In this document: in pieces, positions 16,765 to 25,109 of the stretch | Numbering within the stretch: position 1 is the first letter of the stretch | How the letters are laid out: each line of letters opens with the position of its first letter | NCBI RefSeq assembly: GCF_024460475.1 | Contig: NZ_JANFYN010000015.1 | Span: 1 to 46,332 of the forward strand | Origin: Holdemanella sp. MSK.7.32 | GTDB lineage: Bacteria > Bacillota_I > Bacilli_A > Erysipelotrichales > Erysipelotrichaceae | Length of the DNA stretch: 46,332 bases | Reading direction: 5' to 3' | The notes under the pieces: generated by a model | Told to the model about the DNA's origin: nothing | Database searches by the model: none | Seen by the model: the letters and a program-made list of their open reading frames with translations, nothing else | Made by a program: the position numbers and the translations under genes

Positions 16765-16796
16765 ATAAAACCGTCGGATTACTACCCAACGGTTTT
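16765..16796 (-). terminator. terminator of the class I aminotransferase gene
   Basis: On the minus strand AAAACCGT (16789-16796) pairs with ACGGTTTT (16767-16774); the stop codon lies in the loop. Confidence 0.8.
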
Positions 16797-17960
16797 CTTA
16801 TAAGGCAATTTTGCACGCATATCTTTTAATCGATTTAATGCGGCAAGTAAAGTTTCATCTTTTTTCGCAAAGTGGAAACGAATATAGCGATTTTCCTCTT
16901 CTTTAAAGAAACTAGATCCAGGAACTGCCGCCACACCTACGTTTTTAATCAGGTCTACACAGAAGTCTAAATCAGAATCATATCCAAACTCACTGATATC
17001 GACCATGACATAGTAAGCTCCTTGAGGTTCTGTATGCGGAATGTTCAATTCTTTTAAGCCATTGAGGAATAGATCTTTCTTATGTGTATATAGCTTTTGT
17101 AGTTCATCATAATAAGCATCACTAAATTCAAGTCCTACTACAGCTGCTTCTTGAAGTGGAGCTGCCGCACCAACGGTTAAAAAGTCATGTACTTTCTTGA
17201 TTTGTTCGATGATATTTTCTGGGGCAATACAATAGCCTAAACGCCATCCTGTAATGGAATACGTTTTAGATAGGGAGCTACAAGAAATGGTTCTTTCAAA
17301 CATACCAGGTAAAGAGGCAAAATATGTATGTTTGTATGGTGCATATACAATGTGTTCATAAACTTCATCCGTAATCACATACGTATCATATTTTACGGCA
17401 AGACATGCGATATATTCCAATTCTTCTTTTGAGAACACTTTTCCGCAAGGATTACTTGGATTGCATAAAATCAATGCTTTCGGATTTTGTTTAAACGCAT
17501 TTTCTAATTCTTCTTTATCAAAGTTGAATACAGGTGGATGTAAAGGAACATAGATTGGATTGGCACCACAGAGGATGGAATCCGCCCCATAGTTTTCATA
17601 GAATGGAGAGAAAACAATCACTTTATCGTTTGGATCACAAACACTCATCATGGCTGCCATCATAGCTTCGGTACTTCCACAAGTGACAACGATGTTCTTG
17701 TTTGAATCTAAATCTAGATTCATATATTTTGATTGTTTCTTAGCTAAGGCGTCTCTAAAGTTCTGGGCACCCCAAGTAATCGCATATTGGTTATAATCTT
17801 CATGAGCAACTTGTTCTAGTCGATTCAATATTTCTTTTGGTGGATCAAAATCAGGGAATCCCTGCGATAGATTGATCGCATCATATTCATTTGCGATTCG
17901 AGTCATTCTTCGAATTACAGAATCCGTAAATGTCTTGGTTCTTTTTGATAATTCTTTCAT
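16782..17960 (-). CDS. class I/II pyridoxal-phosphate aminotransferase
   Basis: 392 residues of fold-type I. NLSQGFPDFDPP opens the enzyme, CNPSNPCG is near 166-173, and Lys232 in SSLSKTYSITGWRLG should bind PLP; the substrate-carboxylate Arg is in RIRF-type YIRFHFA near the end. The sequence resembles the kynurenine/methionine/glutamine aminotransferase (YbdL-type) and aspartate aminotransferase subgroup; the exact donor is not predictable. Start ATG at 17958-17960 has GGAAG upstream; ten further codons upstream lack support. A divergent promoter region separates it from the DUF362 gene. Confidence 0.92.
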   Translation of the reverse strand: MKELSKRTKTFTDSVIRRMTRIANEYDAINLSQGFPDFDPPKEILNRLEQVAHEDYNQYAITWGAQNFRDALAKKQSKYMNLDLDSNKNIVVTCGSTEAMMAAMMSVCDPNDKVIVFSPFYENYGADSILCGANPIYVPLHPPVFNFDKEELENAFKQNPKALILCNPSNPCGKVFSKEELEYIACLAVKYDTYVITDEVYEHIVYAPYKHTYFASLPGMFERTISCSSLSKTYSITGWRLGYCIAPENIIEQIKKVHDFLTVGAAAPLQEAAVVGLEFSDAYYDELQKLYTHKKDLFLNGLKELNIPHTEPQGAYYVMVDISEFGYDSDLDFCVDLIKNVGVAAVPGSSFFKEEENRYIRFHFAKKDETLLAALNRLKDMRAKLPYKKTVG

Positions 17961-17988
17961 AATCACACTTCCTTTTTTCATTTTTTGC

Positions 17989-18016
17989 ATTGTATCATTT
18001 TTTGAGGAAATGTAAA
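17989..18016 (-). promoter_or_regulatory. promoter of the aminotransferase gene
   Basis: On the minus strand TTTACA (18011-18016), 16-nt spacer, TACAAT (17989-17994) preceded by TGA. Confidence 0.55.
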
Positions 18017-18018
18017 AT
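17990..18018 (+). promoter_or_regulatory. promoter of the DUF362 gene
   Basis: TTGTAT (17990-17995), 17-nt spacer, TAAAAT (18013-18018). It overlaps the divergent promoter almost completely, so the two genes probably compete for polymerase. Confidence 0.5.
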
Positions 18019-18037
18019 AAAATTGAGGTGATATTCG

Positions 18038-19171
18038 ATGGAAAAATCTAAAGTATACTATACAGATTTTCATACCCGTAAATTAGGTGAGGGCCTACCT
18101 ACAAAACTGCAATTGTTGGCTAAGAAAGCAGGAATTGCCAATTTGGATTTAGATGGAAAGTTTGTCGCAATCAAAATGCATTTTGGAGAATTAGGAAACA
18201 TTGCATATTTACGCCCAAATTATGCACGTGCCATTGTGGATGTGGTAAAAGAATTAGGGGGAAAACCATTTTTAACCGATTGTAATACAATGTATCCAGG
18301 ATCAAGAAAAAATGCTTTGGAACATTTGGAGTGTGCCTGGCAAAATGGCTTTACACCATTAACTGTGGGATGTCCAATTTTGATAGGAGATGGACTAAAA
18401 GGAACGGATGATATTGAAGTGCCAGTCGCTGGTGGAGAATATTGTCAAACAGCTAAAATAGGTCGTGCAATTATGGATGCCGATGTCTTTATTTCTTTGA
18501 CACACTTTAAAGGACATGAATCAACAGGCTTTGGTGGAACCATTAAAAATATTGGTATGGGATGTGGTTCGCGTGCAGGTAAAAAAGAACAACATTGTTC
18601 AGGTACTCCACATGTTGATGAAAAGCTATGTCGTGGTTGTAAACAATGCTTTAAAGAATGTGCGAATAATGGATTGGAATATGATGAAACAACACATAAG
18701 ATGCATATTAATGAAACAAACTGTGTTGGATGTGGACGTTGTTTAGGGGCATGTAACTTTGATGCGATCTCCTTCAATAACTATAATGCGAATGAATTGT
18801 TGAATAAGCGTATGGCTGAATACACAAAAGCCGTTGTGGATGGACGTCCTAACTTCCATATTTCTTTAATTGTGGATGTTTCACCAAACTGTGATTGTCA
18901 TGCCGAAAATGATTTACCAATTTTACCAAATATTGGAATGCTAGCATCTTTTGATCCACTTGCCTTAGATCAAGCCTGTGTAGATTTATGTATGAAGGCA
19001 AAACCAATGCCAGGATCCCAATTAGATAGACATCTACATGATCCAAATTTCTGTGATCATCATGACCACTTCACAAATTCTACGCCTGAATCGGAATGGA
19101 AATCTTGTTTAGAACATGCTCAAAAGATTGGTTTGGGAAATCGAGAATACGAGTTGATTGAAATGAAATAA
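18038..19171 (+). CDS. DUF362 domain protein with two [4Fe-4S] ferredoxin motifs
   Basis: 377 residues. DUF362 covers the body, with THFKGHESTGFGGTIKNIGMGCGSR near 155-179 as its signature. Two cluster-binding motifs, C-x2-C-x2-C-x3-C, are inserted at Cys198/201/204/208 and Cys229/232/235/239. DUF362 proteins are putative iron-sulfur electron carriers or oxidoreductases in anaerobes; no reaction is known. No signal peptide. The start is ATG 18038 after GAGGTGAT. Not obviously connected with either neighbour. Confidence 0.9.
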   Translation: MEKSKVYYTDFHTRKLGEGLPTKLQLLAKKAGIANLDLDGKFVAIKMHFGELGNIAYLRPNYARAIVDVVKELGGKPFLTDCNTMYPGSRKNALEHLECAWQNGFTPLTVGCPILIGDGLKGTDDIEVPVAGGEYCQTAKIGRAIMDADVFISLTHFKGHESTGFGGTIKNIGMGCGSRAGKKEQHCSGTPHVDEKLCRGCKQCFKECANNGLEYDETTHKMHINETNCVGCGRCLGACNFDAISFNNYNANELLNKRMAEYTKAVVDGRPNFHISLIVDVSPNCDCHAENDLPILPNIGMLASFDPLALDQACVDLCMKAKPMPGSQLDRHLHDPNFCDHHDHFTNSTPESEWKSCLEHAQKIGLGNREYELIEMK

Positions 19172-19198
19172 ACAGTAGCCTAGGCTACTGTTTTATTT
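19171..19198. terminator. bidirectional palindromic terminator
   Basis: AACAGTAGCC at 19171 meets its complement GGCTACTGTT, with only TA between, followed by TTATTT on either strand. It contains the stop codon of the convergent ECF gene. Confidence 0.85.
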
Positions 19199-19695
19199 AG
19201 GATACGAACTAAAATTGGAACGATGATCAATTGAATGATGATTCCAGGAAGGCAAGTGATAAAGCTTGCCGTCATAAATACAGATAGTGTATAGCCTTGT
19301 GTACTTAGTACAAATGTGTTGATTAAGCCATTCACAATTCTTCCTGCAAGCATCGCAATAATTAAACTTATGTATAATTTGGACATTTCGTTTTTTAAAT
19401 TAATGTGTTTTTCACACAAACCAGTAACTAAACCATATACAGCTAGTTCAATCATCATTTGAGGCAAAATCATAGCTGGAGGCATTCCTGTTGTCATACT
19501 TGAAAGAAATGGTGTAATAATTCCGCATGTCAAACCATAGAAAGCTCCACAAAATAATCCACAAATCAATACAGGAATGTGCATTGGTAAAAATACACTA
19601 CCTCCATTTGGAATCACGTGAAAGGCCATTGGAAGTAATACGCCTATCGCAATGCATAGAGCACCTGATACTAATTTTTTTGTCGTACTTTTCAT
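19180..19695 (-). CDS. ECF transporter S component (substrate-binding membrane protein)
   Basis: 171 residues with five to six hydrophobic helices. PMHIPVLICGLFCGAFYGLTCGIITPFLSSMTTGMPP (broken across about residues 35-71) is characteristic of an uncharacterised ECF S-component family. It would capture a vitamin or similar micronutrient and work with a shared EcfAA'T module encoded elsewhere. Start ATG at 19693-19695 has AGAGGA upstream and follows the MalY/PatB-like gene stop by 22 nt, so they form one operon. The pairing hints at a sulfur-containing or PLP-related substrate, but that is speculation. Confidence 0.8.
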   Translation of the reverse strand: MKSTTKKLVSGALCIAIGVLLPMAFHVIPNGGSVFLPMHIPVLICGLFCGAFYGLTCGIITPFLSSMTTGMPPAMILPQMMIELAVYGLVTGLCEKHINLKNEMSKLYISLIIAMLAGRIVNGLINTFVLSTQGYTLSVFMTASFITCLPGIIIQLIIVPILVRILNKTVA

Positions 19696-19717
19696 AATCA
19701 GATTCCTCTTTCTTTCA

Positions 19718-20902
19718 TTAAAAAACAAATTTCTTTAAGCGAGAAAATGCTTCTTCCACTAAAATTGTTGGTAAAGCTAAATTCATTCGAATCGTATTTG
19801 GATTCATAAATGGACGGCCATCTTGCCAACATACACCATAGTGAACCCCTTTCTTTAAAAGTTCATCCATCGTGATATCATGTGTATCTAAATACTTTGT
19901 GCAATCTAGATACAACATATACGTTCCTTCTGGCTTAATGACTTCAATACCTTTGAAATTGTTGTGGATAAAATCAAGTGCATAATCTATATTATTCGAA
20001 ATGACTTCATTTAATTCATTGACCCAATCCAATCCCTCTTTACAATAAGCACCCATAAGAGCATGAACACTTAATATGTTAGGTGAATTGTAGTGAGATA
20101 AAGAGGCTTGTTTATTTAATCGATCACGAAGATATTTATCATATACAATATGATAAGAGCCAACTAAACCAGCAAGATTGAAAGTTTTACTTGGTGCATA
20201 AGCCGCAATCGTCCTTTTCTTGGCATCTTCACTTACAGATTGTGTAGGAATATGTGTGTTTTCTTTACGTACTAGATCGGACCAGATTTCATCGCTAAAG
20301 ACTAAAACATCATGTTTTTTACAGATATCCATAAATTTCTGGATTTCTTCTTTTTTCCATACTCTTCCCGTTGGATTGTGTGGGGAACAGAAAATCGCAA
20401 AATGGATATTATGTTTGATAATCTTCTTTTCAATATCTTCATAATCCATAGCCCAGTTATCTTCTTTCTTTAACGGACTATCAATAATTTTTCTTCCTAA
20501 ATTATTCAATGTGTGAATAAACCCAATATAACATGGTGACTGCACTAAAATGGGTTCGCCACTAGCACTAAAAGCCTCAAGTGCACTGGATAAAATACCA
20601 AGAACACCATTTTCATATCCGATAGCCTCTTTTTCCACATCTATGCCATGTGTTTCTTTTTGCCAGAATTGAATGGCTTTATAGTAATCTTCTGGCATTT
20701 CAAAATATCCAAAGTGAGGCTCGTTGATTCTTTCAATCATTTGTTTTTGAATATTTTCAAAAACAGGATAGTTCATATCTGCAACCCACATAGGGATTGT
20801 AGAAAAGTTTGGATCTACCTCTACATCTTTAATAGGTAGAACATCAAGGGCAAGGGCATCGTGTCCTTTTCGATTTAAAAGAGTTGTAAAATCGTATTTC
20901 AT
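19718..20902 (-). CDS. MalY/PatB family C-S lyase (cystathionine beta-lyase type)
   Basis: 394 residues. WVADMNYPV near the N-terminus, SPHNPTGRVW, and APSKTFNLAGL with the PLP lysine are hallmarks of the MalY/PatB group, which cleaves cystathionine or cysteine-like thioethers to a thiol, pyruvate and ammonia, and is implicated in methionine synthesis. Start ATG at 20900-20902, with AAGGAG 11 nt upstream. The gene heads a two-gene operon with an ECF S component and diverges from the VanZ-like gene. Confidence 0.93.
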   Translation of the reverse strand: MKYDFTTLLNRKGHDALALDVLPIKDVEVDPNFSTIPMWVADMNYPVFENIQKQMIERINEPHFGYFEMPEDYYKAIQFWQKETHGIDVEKEAIGYENGVLGILSSALEAFSASGEPILVQSPCYIGFIHTLNNLGRKIIDSPLKKEDNWAMDYEDIEKKIIKHNIHFAIFCSPHNPTGRVWKKEEIQKFMDICKKHDVLVFSDEIWSDLVRKENTHIPTQSVSEDAKKRTIAAYAPSKTFNLAGLVGSYHIVYDKYLRDRLNKQASLSHYNSPNILSVHALMGAYCKEGLDWVNELNEVISNNIDYALDFIHNNFKGIEVIKPEGTYMLYLDCTKYLDTHDITMDELLKKGVHYGVCWQDGRPFMNPNTIRMNLALPTILVEEAFSRLKKFVF

Positions 20903-20948
20903 AATAAAAAATTCTCCTTAACACAATAATAGTATAATTTTTCGGAAT

Positions 20949-20977
20949 TTGAAATATCGAACGATATCATGTATAAT
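20949..20977 (+). promoter_or_regulatory. promoter of the VanZ-like gene
   Basis: TTGAAA (20949-20954), 17-nt spacer, perfect TATAAT (20972-20977). The start codon ATG 20984 follows after 6 nt, so transcription and translation should start together. Confidence 0.8.
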
Positions 20978-20983
20978 GCTCGC

Positions 20984-21400
20984 ATGACAGATAGTACTTC
21001 AACTTTAAAAAAGATTGTCGACTTATTGATTGACATCATCTATAAGACACATACCTATTTCTTGAGTATGAATGACTCATTTGAAGCACAATTATCTGAT
21101 AAGCAACTTCACTTCTTGATTATTGGCTTGTTGGGTATCGGAATGCTTCTTGTGATTTATCCACTATTTAAGTGGATGGCTAAAAAGAATTTAACTGTTT
21201 TAATTAGTTGGTTCTATGTATTTACTGTACTTGTAGTCATCACATTTGCGATTGAAATAGGCCAATGGTATTCGCATACAGGCGAAATGGACTTCAATGA
21301 TATTTTGGCAGGCTTGGTCGGCTATTTTGCGATGTCCTTTATATTCCTGCTTGTGGTTGCGATTATCGAATTAATAAAATCGATTTTTAAGAAGAAATAA
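20984..21400 (+). CDS. VanZ-like membrane protein
   Basis: 138 residues with three to four helices. SDKQLHF near residue 36 and FAIEIGQWYSHTGEMDFNDILAGLVGYF fit the VanZ pattern (D-K-x-x-H-F; E-x-x-Q; D-x-x-N-like; G). VanZ proteins are linked to low-level teicoplanin resistance, but most homologues are of unknown role. ATG 20984 is preferred to the ATG at 20969, because the -10 box begins at 20972 and would be inside the longer coding sequence. No Shine-Dalgarno sequence exists. Confidence 0.8.
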   Translation: MTDSTSTLKKIVDLLIDIIYKTHTYFLSMNDSFEAQLSDKQLHFLIIGLLGIGMLLVIYPLFKWMAKKNLTVLISWFYVFTVLVVITFAIEIGQWYSHTGEMDFNDILAGLVGYFAMSFIFLLVVAIIELIKSIFKKK

Positions 21401-21424
21401 TCAAAAGTTATTTCTTTTTTTTTG
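21392..21424 (+). terminator. terminator of the VanZ-like gene
   Basis: AAGAAATAA, 7-nt loop, TTATTTCTT, then a run of eight T. The 5' arm includes the stop codon. Confidence 0.88.
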
Positions 21425-21466
21425 ATTCCATTTGTGGGATGATTAAATCAGAAAGAAGGAATGCCT

Positions 21467-22732
21467 ATGCGTACTCGTTTTTATAATGCACGTATACTGA
21501 CAATGAAGGATTTTGATGTTTTTTCAGGGGAAGTCTGGATAGAAGATAATAAGATTATATATGTAGGAAAAGTGAAAACTTCTACTTTTTGTTTTGACCG
21601 AGAAATAGATGTACACCAGAATCTAATTATGCCAGGATTTATTAATGCGCATACTCATTCTGGAATGACTTTTTTAAGATCAATGGCCGATGATATGCCT
21701 TTGCAGCAATGGCTAAATGAAAAGGTATTTCCGATTGAGGAAAAACTAACACAAGAAGATATTTATTTCTTTTCAAAACTTGCGATATTAGAATATCTAA
21801 CGAGTGGAATCACTACAAATTTTGACATGTATTTAAATCCTGAAGCAATTGTACATGCAAGTCTTGATATGAATTATCGAACGGTATTATGTGGTGCGGT
21901 TAATGATTTTTGTCTATCTGTAGAAGATGTAGAACGTTGCTTCAATGCATACAATCAAAAAAATAGTTTGATTTCTTATATACTAGGTTTTAGTCATGAA
22001 TATACCAATTCAAAAGAAAAAATTCAACAAGTTGCAGCATTATCTCATAAATATAAAGCGCCAGTTTATACACATTTAAGTGAAACAGAATATGAAGTTA
22101 ATACATGCAAAGAAAAGACGGGACGCAGTCCTGTTGAATACTTATGTGATCTAGGTGTATATGACTATGGTGGTGGAGCCTTTCATTGCGTACATATGAG
22201 CGCGCATGATTTAGATTTATTCGCCGAAAAACATTTGAATGTCATCACAAATCCAGCATCCAATCTAAAACTAGCTAGTGGTATAGCTCCAATCCAATCG
22301 ATGCTTCAACGAAATATCAATGTATGTTTAGGAACGGATGGGCCAGCCAGTAATAATTGTCTGGATATGTTTAGAGAGATGTTTTTAGTGACAGGACTAG
22401 CTAAATATAAAGAGAAGGATGCTTCTGCAGTTGATGCTTATGAAGTGTTGAAAATGGCAACGGTGAATGCGGCGAAAGCTTTACATTTAAATTGTGGTGT
22501 CTTAGAAGTTGGAAAGTTGGCAGATTTAATTATTTTAGATCTACATCAACCGAATATGCAGCCAATTAACAATGTCGCAAAAAATATTGTATACAGTGGA
22601 TCTAAATCCAATGTAAAATGTACTATGGTCAATGGTAAAATTCTATATGAAGATGGACACTTTCATGTGGGATTTGAGATTGAGGCACTATATGATGAAG
22701 TACAAAAAAGGGTAGAGAGGTTAATGCGATGA
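21467..22732 (+). CDS. amidohydrolase, MTA/SAH deaminase-like
   Basis: 421 residues. Metal-binding HTHSGMT (His62, His64), the MADDMPLQQWLNEKVFPIE region, THLSETEYEV, and LGTDGPASNN match the 5-methylthioadenosine/S-adenosylhomocysteine deaminase (MtaD) branch of the chlorohydrolase/cytosine deaminase family. It probably deaminates an adenine nucleoside or related amine in the cytoplasm. The start is ATG 21467; an ATG at 21461 directly abuts the AGAAGGA ribosome site and is too close. It overlaps the following ArsC-like gene by 4 nt (ATGA). Confidence 0.9.
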   Translation: MRTRFYNARILTMKDFDVFSGEVWIEDNKIIYVGKVKTSTFCFDREIDVHQNLIMPGFINAHTHSGMTFLRSMADDMPLQQWLNEKVFPIEEKLTQEDIYFFSKLAILEYLTSGITTNFDMYLNPEAIVHASLDMNYRTVLCGAVNDFCLSVEDVERCFNAYNQKNSLISYILGFSHEYTNSKEKIQQVAALSHKYKAPVYTHLSETEYEVNTCKEKTGRSPVEYLCDLGVYDYGGGAFHCVHMSAHDLDLFAEKHLNVITNPASNLKLASGIAPIQSMLQRNINVCLGTDGPASNNCLDMFREMFLVTGLAKYKEKDASAVDAYEVLKMATVNAAKALHLNCGVLEVGKLADLIILDLHQPNMQPINNVAKNIVYSGSKSNVKCTMVNGKILYEDGHFHVGFEIEALYDEVQKRVERLMR

Positions 22733-23061
22733 ATATACAGATTTTTGGGAAAAACAAATGCTTTGATACAAAGAAAGCACAACGCTATTTTAAAGAAAGA
22801 AATATTAAGTTTCAGTTTATTAATTTAGACGAAAAAGAAATGAGTAAGAAAGAATTTGAGAGTGTGCTTAGACAAGTTGGCATTGATTCCATGATCGATC
22901 CAAAGGCTAAGGATAAAGAATTATTGACAATGTTGAATTACTTGGCGAATAAAGAAGATAAAGTGTATCTCAATCAGCACATATTAAAAACGCCAATCGT
23001 GCGTAACGGCAAATTGGCGACAGTAGGCTACGAACCAAATGTTTGGAAAACATGGGATTAG
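22729..23061 (+). CDS. ArsC/Spx-family thioredoxin-fold protein
   Basis: 110 residues. The N-terminal motif KNKCFDTKKAQRYF (Cys11) and the later LKTPIVRNGKLATVGYEP match the ArsC-like family (YffB/Spx relatives). Only one active-site Cys is present in the CxxT loop, so it is not a typical disulfide oxidoreductase; it may use glutathione or another thiol, or be regulatory. Start/stop overlap with the amidohydrolase suggests co-translation. Its 3' end overlaps the convergent tag gene by 4 nt. Confidence 0.88.
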   Translation: MNIQIFGKNKCFDTKKAQRYFKERNIKFQFINLDEKEMSKKEFESVLRQVGIDSMIDPKAKDKELLTMLNYLANKEDKVYLNQHILKTPIVRNGKLATVGYEPNVWKTWD

Positions 23062-23597
23062 TCTTTGTATAAGAAACAATCTTTTTCGTGAGAATAAATC
23101 ACACCGATGGCTTGAAGATAGGAGTATATAATGGTACTTCCTACAAACTTCATGCCTCTTTTTTTTAAATCATTTGATATGGAATCTGAAAGAGTCGATG
23201 TAGTTTTTCCTGTTTCATAAATAATCTTTCCATGTGTAAAAGTACATAAATAATTATAAAAAGTTTGATACTCTTCTTGAATGGATTTAAAAATCTTCGC
23301 ATTTGAAATACTCGCTTTGATCTTTAATTTGTTACGAATGATATTAGGATTGTTTCTTAATTGTTCTACTTTTTCTTCATCAAATTCAATCACTTTATCA
23401 ATGTCAAAGTCTTCATAAGCCTCTTTAAAAGCTTCTCTTTTATTTAGAACACACTGCCAACTAAGACCTGCCTGAAAAGATTCAAGTATCAACATTTCAA
23501 ATAGATATTTTTCATCTGTATTCAGTTTTCCCCATTCATAATCATGATATTCAATATATTTTGGATTGTTTAGATTACACCACGTACATCGTTTCAT
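23058..23597 (-). CDS. tag: DNA-3-methyladenine glycosylase I
   Basis: 179 residues, the usual Tag size. It removes 3-methyladenine from alkylated DNA. The zinc site is visible (Cys4 in KRCTWC, His18 in YHDYEWG, and the final His and Cys in YSHEKDC), as is the helix LESFQAGLSW with its catalytic region, and KKRGMKFVGSTIIYSYLQA. A consensus promoter places the transcription start on the ATG at 23597, and no Shine-Dalgarno sequence is seen. It is convergent with the ArsC-like gene and divergent from the moaA operon. Confidence 0.96.
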   Translation of the reverse strand: MKRCTWCNLNNPKYIEYHDYEWGKLNTDEKYLFEMLILESFQAGLSWQCVLNKREAFKEAYEDFDIDKVIEFDEEKVEQLRNNPNIIRNKLKIKASISNAKIFKSIQEEYQTFYNYLCTFTHGKIIYETGKTTSTLSDSISNDLKKRGMKFVGSTIIYSYLQAIGVIYSHEKDCFLYKD

Positions 23598-23603
23598 AAT
23601 TTC

Positions 23604-23632
23604 ATTTTAAAGTAGATAAAATGTGAATTCAA
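23604..23632 (-). promoter_or_regulatory. promoter of tag
   Basis: On the minus strand TTGAAT (23627-23632), 17-nt spacer, TAAAAT (23604-23609), then 6 nt to the ATG. Confidence 0.7.
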
Positions 23633-23652
23633 TGATAAACTTGAATCAGTTG

Positions 23653-23674
23653 GTTATTCTCACTCGAGAATAAC
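23653..23674 (+). promoter_or_regulatory. perfect inverted repeat in the moaA leader
   Basis: GTTATTCTC, loop ACTC, GAGAATAAC, immediately before the GGAAAGG ribosome site of moaA. It could be an operator of the ModE-like regulator in this operon (E. coli ModE half-sites also contain GTTAT) or an RNA hairpin. The leader is too short for a molybdenum-cofactor riboswitch. Confidence 0.6.
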
Positions 23675-23686
23675 GGAAAGGATTTT

Positions 23687-24631
23687 ATGCAAGATTCATT
23701 TGGTCGAAATATAAATTATATGCGAATCTCATTAACTGACAGATGTAACTATGCTTGTTACTACTGCAAGCCAGACATTTCAAAACATCTTTGTCATTCA
23801 GATATATTGACGTATGAACAACTTTTAGATATTTGTAGATGTGCCATTACTTTAGGAATCACTCGATTTAAAATCACGGGTGGAGAACCCACACTTCGTA
23901 AAGGCTATATTGACTTCATTCGTAGGTTAAAAGAATTGGATGGAGTTGAACAAGTAACTCTCACAACCAATGGAAGTTTATTTTCTTTTACAGATTTAGA
24001 TGAACTAAAAAAAATAGGGCTTGATTGTATTAACTTTTCAATTGATACACTCGATGAATCTGAATATTTAAAGATATGTAAAAAGAACAATTTGAAGAAG
24101 GTTCTTTCAAATCTAGAATATGCCTATCAGATTGGAATCTTTGTGAAAGTGAATTGTGTTGTGGACAATCTATTTTCGCTTTCTCGGTTTGAATCTATGT
24201 TAGAACTCATCAAAGATAAAAAGATTGCGTTGCGATACATTGAATTGATGCCACTAAAATATAGTGATCGAAACACTAAAATGAATGAGCTGATTGAATA
24301 TGTGCAAAAGAATTACATATTAAATGTATATGATCATAAGCTTGGTAATGGACCAGCCCATTATTATACAATACCAGAGTTTCAGGGATATATTGGTTTT
24401 ATTGAAGCGTTGCATAATAAGTTTTGTAGTGAATGCAATCGTGTACGCTTAAGTAGTGTAGGACGATTGAAATTATGTTTATTCCATAGTGATGGAGTGG
24501 ATTTAAAACCTTATCTAAATGATTTGGAAGAACTAGAAAAAGTGATGAAAGAGTGGATATTCAAGAAGCCTAAGGAACATCATTTTGAAGAAGAACATTC
24601 GTCGACGGTGATGAATGAAATTGGAGGTTAA
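23687..24631 (+). CDS. moaA: GTP 3',8-cyclase, molybdopterin biosynthesis
   Basis: 314 residues. A radical-SAM enzyme that converts GTP to 3',8-cyclo-7,8-dihydro-GTP, the first step of molybdopterin synthesis. The N-terminal cluster motif is Cys20-x3-Cys24-x2-Cys27; ITGGEP follows; the C-terminal cluster is in FCSECNRVRLSSVGRLKLCLF; and the chain ends in the required Gly-Gly. Start ATG 23687 after GGAAAGG. It is the first gene of the 14-gene molybdenum-selenium operon and is followed at 1 nt by moaC. Confidence 0.97.
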   Translation: MQDSFGRNINYMRISLTDRCNYACYYCKPDISKHLCHSDILTYEQLLDICRCAITLGITRFKITGGEPTLRKGYIDFIRRLKELDGVEQVTLTTNGSLFSFTDLDELKKIGLDCINFSIDTLDESEYLKICKKNNLKKVLSNLEYAYQIGIFVKVNCVVDNLFSLSRFESMLELIKDKKIALRYIELMPLKYSDRNTKMNELIEYVQKNYILNVYDHKLGNGPAHYYTIPEFQGYIGFIEALHNKFCSECNRVRLSSVGRLKLCLFHSDGVDLKPYLNDLEELEKVMKEWIFKKPKEHHFEEEHSSTVMNEIGG

Positions 24632-24632
24632 A

Positions 24633-25109
24633 ATGGAATTAACACATTTTGATGAACATGGAAATGCACGCATGGTGGATGTAAGTGAAAAGGATGTTAC
24701 TTCAAGAAGTGCTTGTGCGGTTGGAAGTATATTGGTAAATGAAGAAATTCTAAATAAAATTGAGCAGAGCAACATGAAAAAAGGAGATGTATTAGGTGTA
24801 GCTCGTATTGCCGGAATTATGGGTGTAAAAAAGACGAGTGAGTTAATTCCTTTATGTCATCCTTTAATGATTAATAAGGTGAATATTGATTTTGATGTTG
24901 ATAGAGCAAATTGTTTGATCTATGCCTACTGTACCGTGAAGTGTAATGGGAAAACGGGTGTAGAAATGGAAGCTTTGACAGGTGTAAATGTTTGTCTTCT
25001 GACAATTTATGACATGTGTAAAGCTGTAAGTAAAGATATGGAAATCAAAAATGTACATTTGGTTTCTAAATCAGGTGGAAAAAGTGGAGATTTTGTATGG
25101 AAGGAATAA
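24633..25109 (+). CDS. moaC: cyclic pyranopterin monophosphate synthase
   Basis: 158 residues. It completes formation of cPMP from the MoaA product. MVDVSEKDVTSRSA, the catalytic Lys in MGVKKTSELIPLCHPL, and GVEMEALTGVNVCLLTIYDMCKA are all conserved. ATG 24633 has GGAGG at 24623-24627; an in-frame ATG at 24615 lies inside moaA before the ribosome site. It overlaps the next gene by 13 nt. Confidence 0.96.
   Translation: MELTHFDEHGNARMVDVSEKDVTSRSACAVGSILVNEEILNKIEQSNMKKGDVLGVARIAGIMGVKKTSELIPLCHPLMINKVNIDFDVDRANCLIYAYCTVKCNGKTGVEMEALTGVNVCLLTIYDMCKAVSKDMEIKNVHLVSKSGGKSGDFVWKE

Noticed and set aside
23598..23686. Molybdenum-cofactor riboswitch before moaA
   Set aside because: The 89-bp gap has room only for a 22-nt hairpin; the ~130-nt motif is absent.
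24615..24632. Upstream ATG for moaC
   Set aside because: It lies before the GGAGG site that serves ATG 24633.
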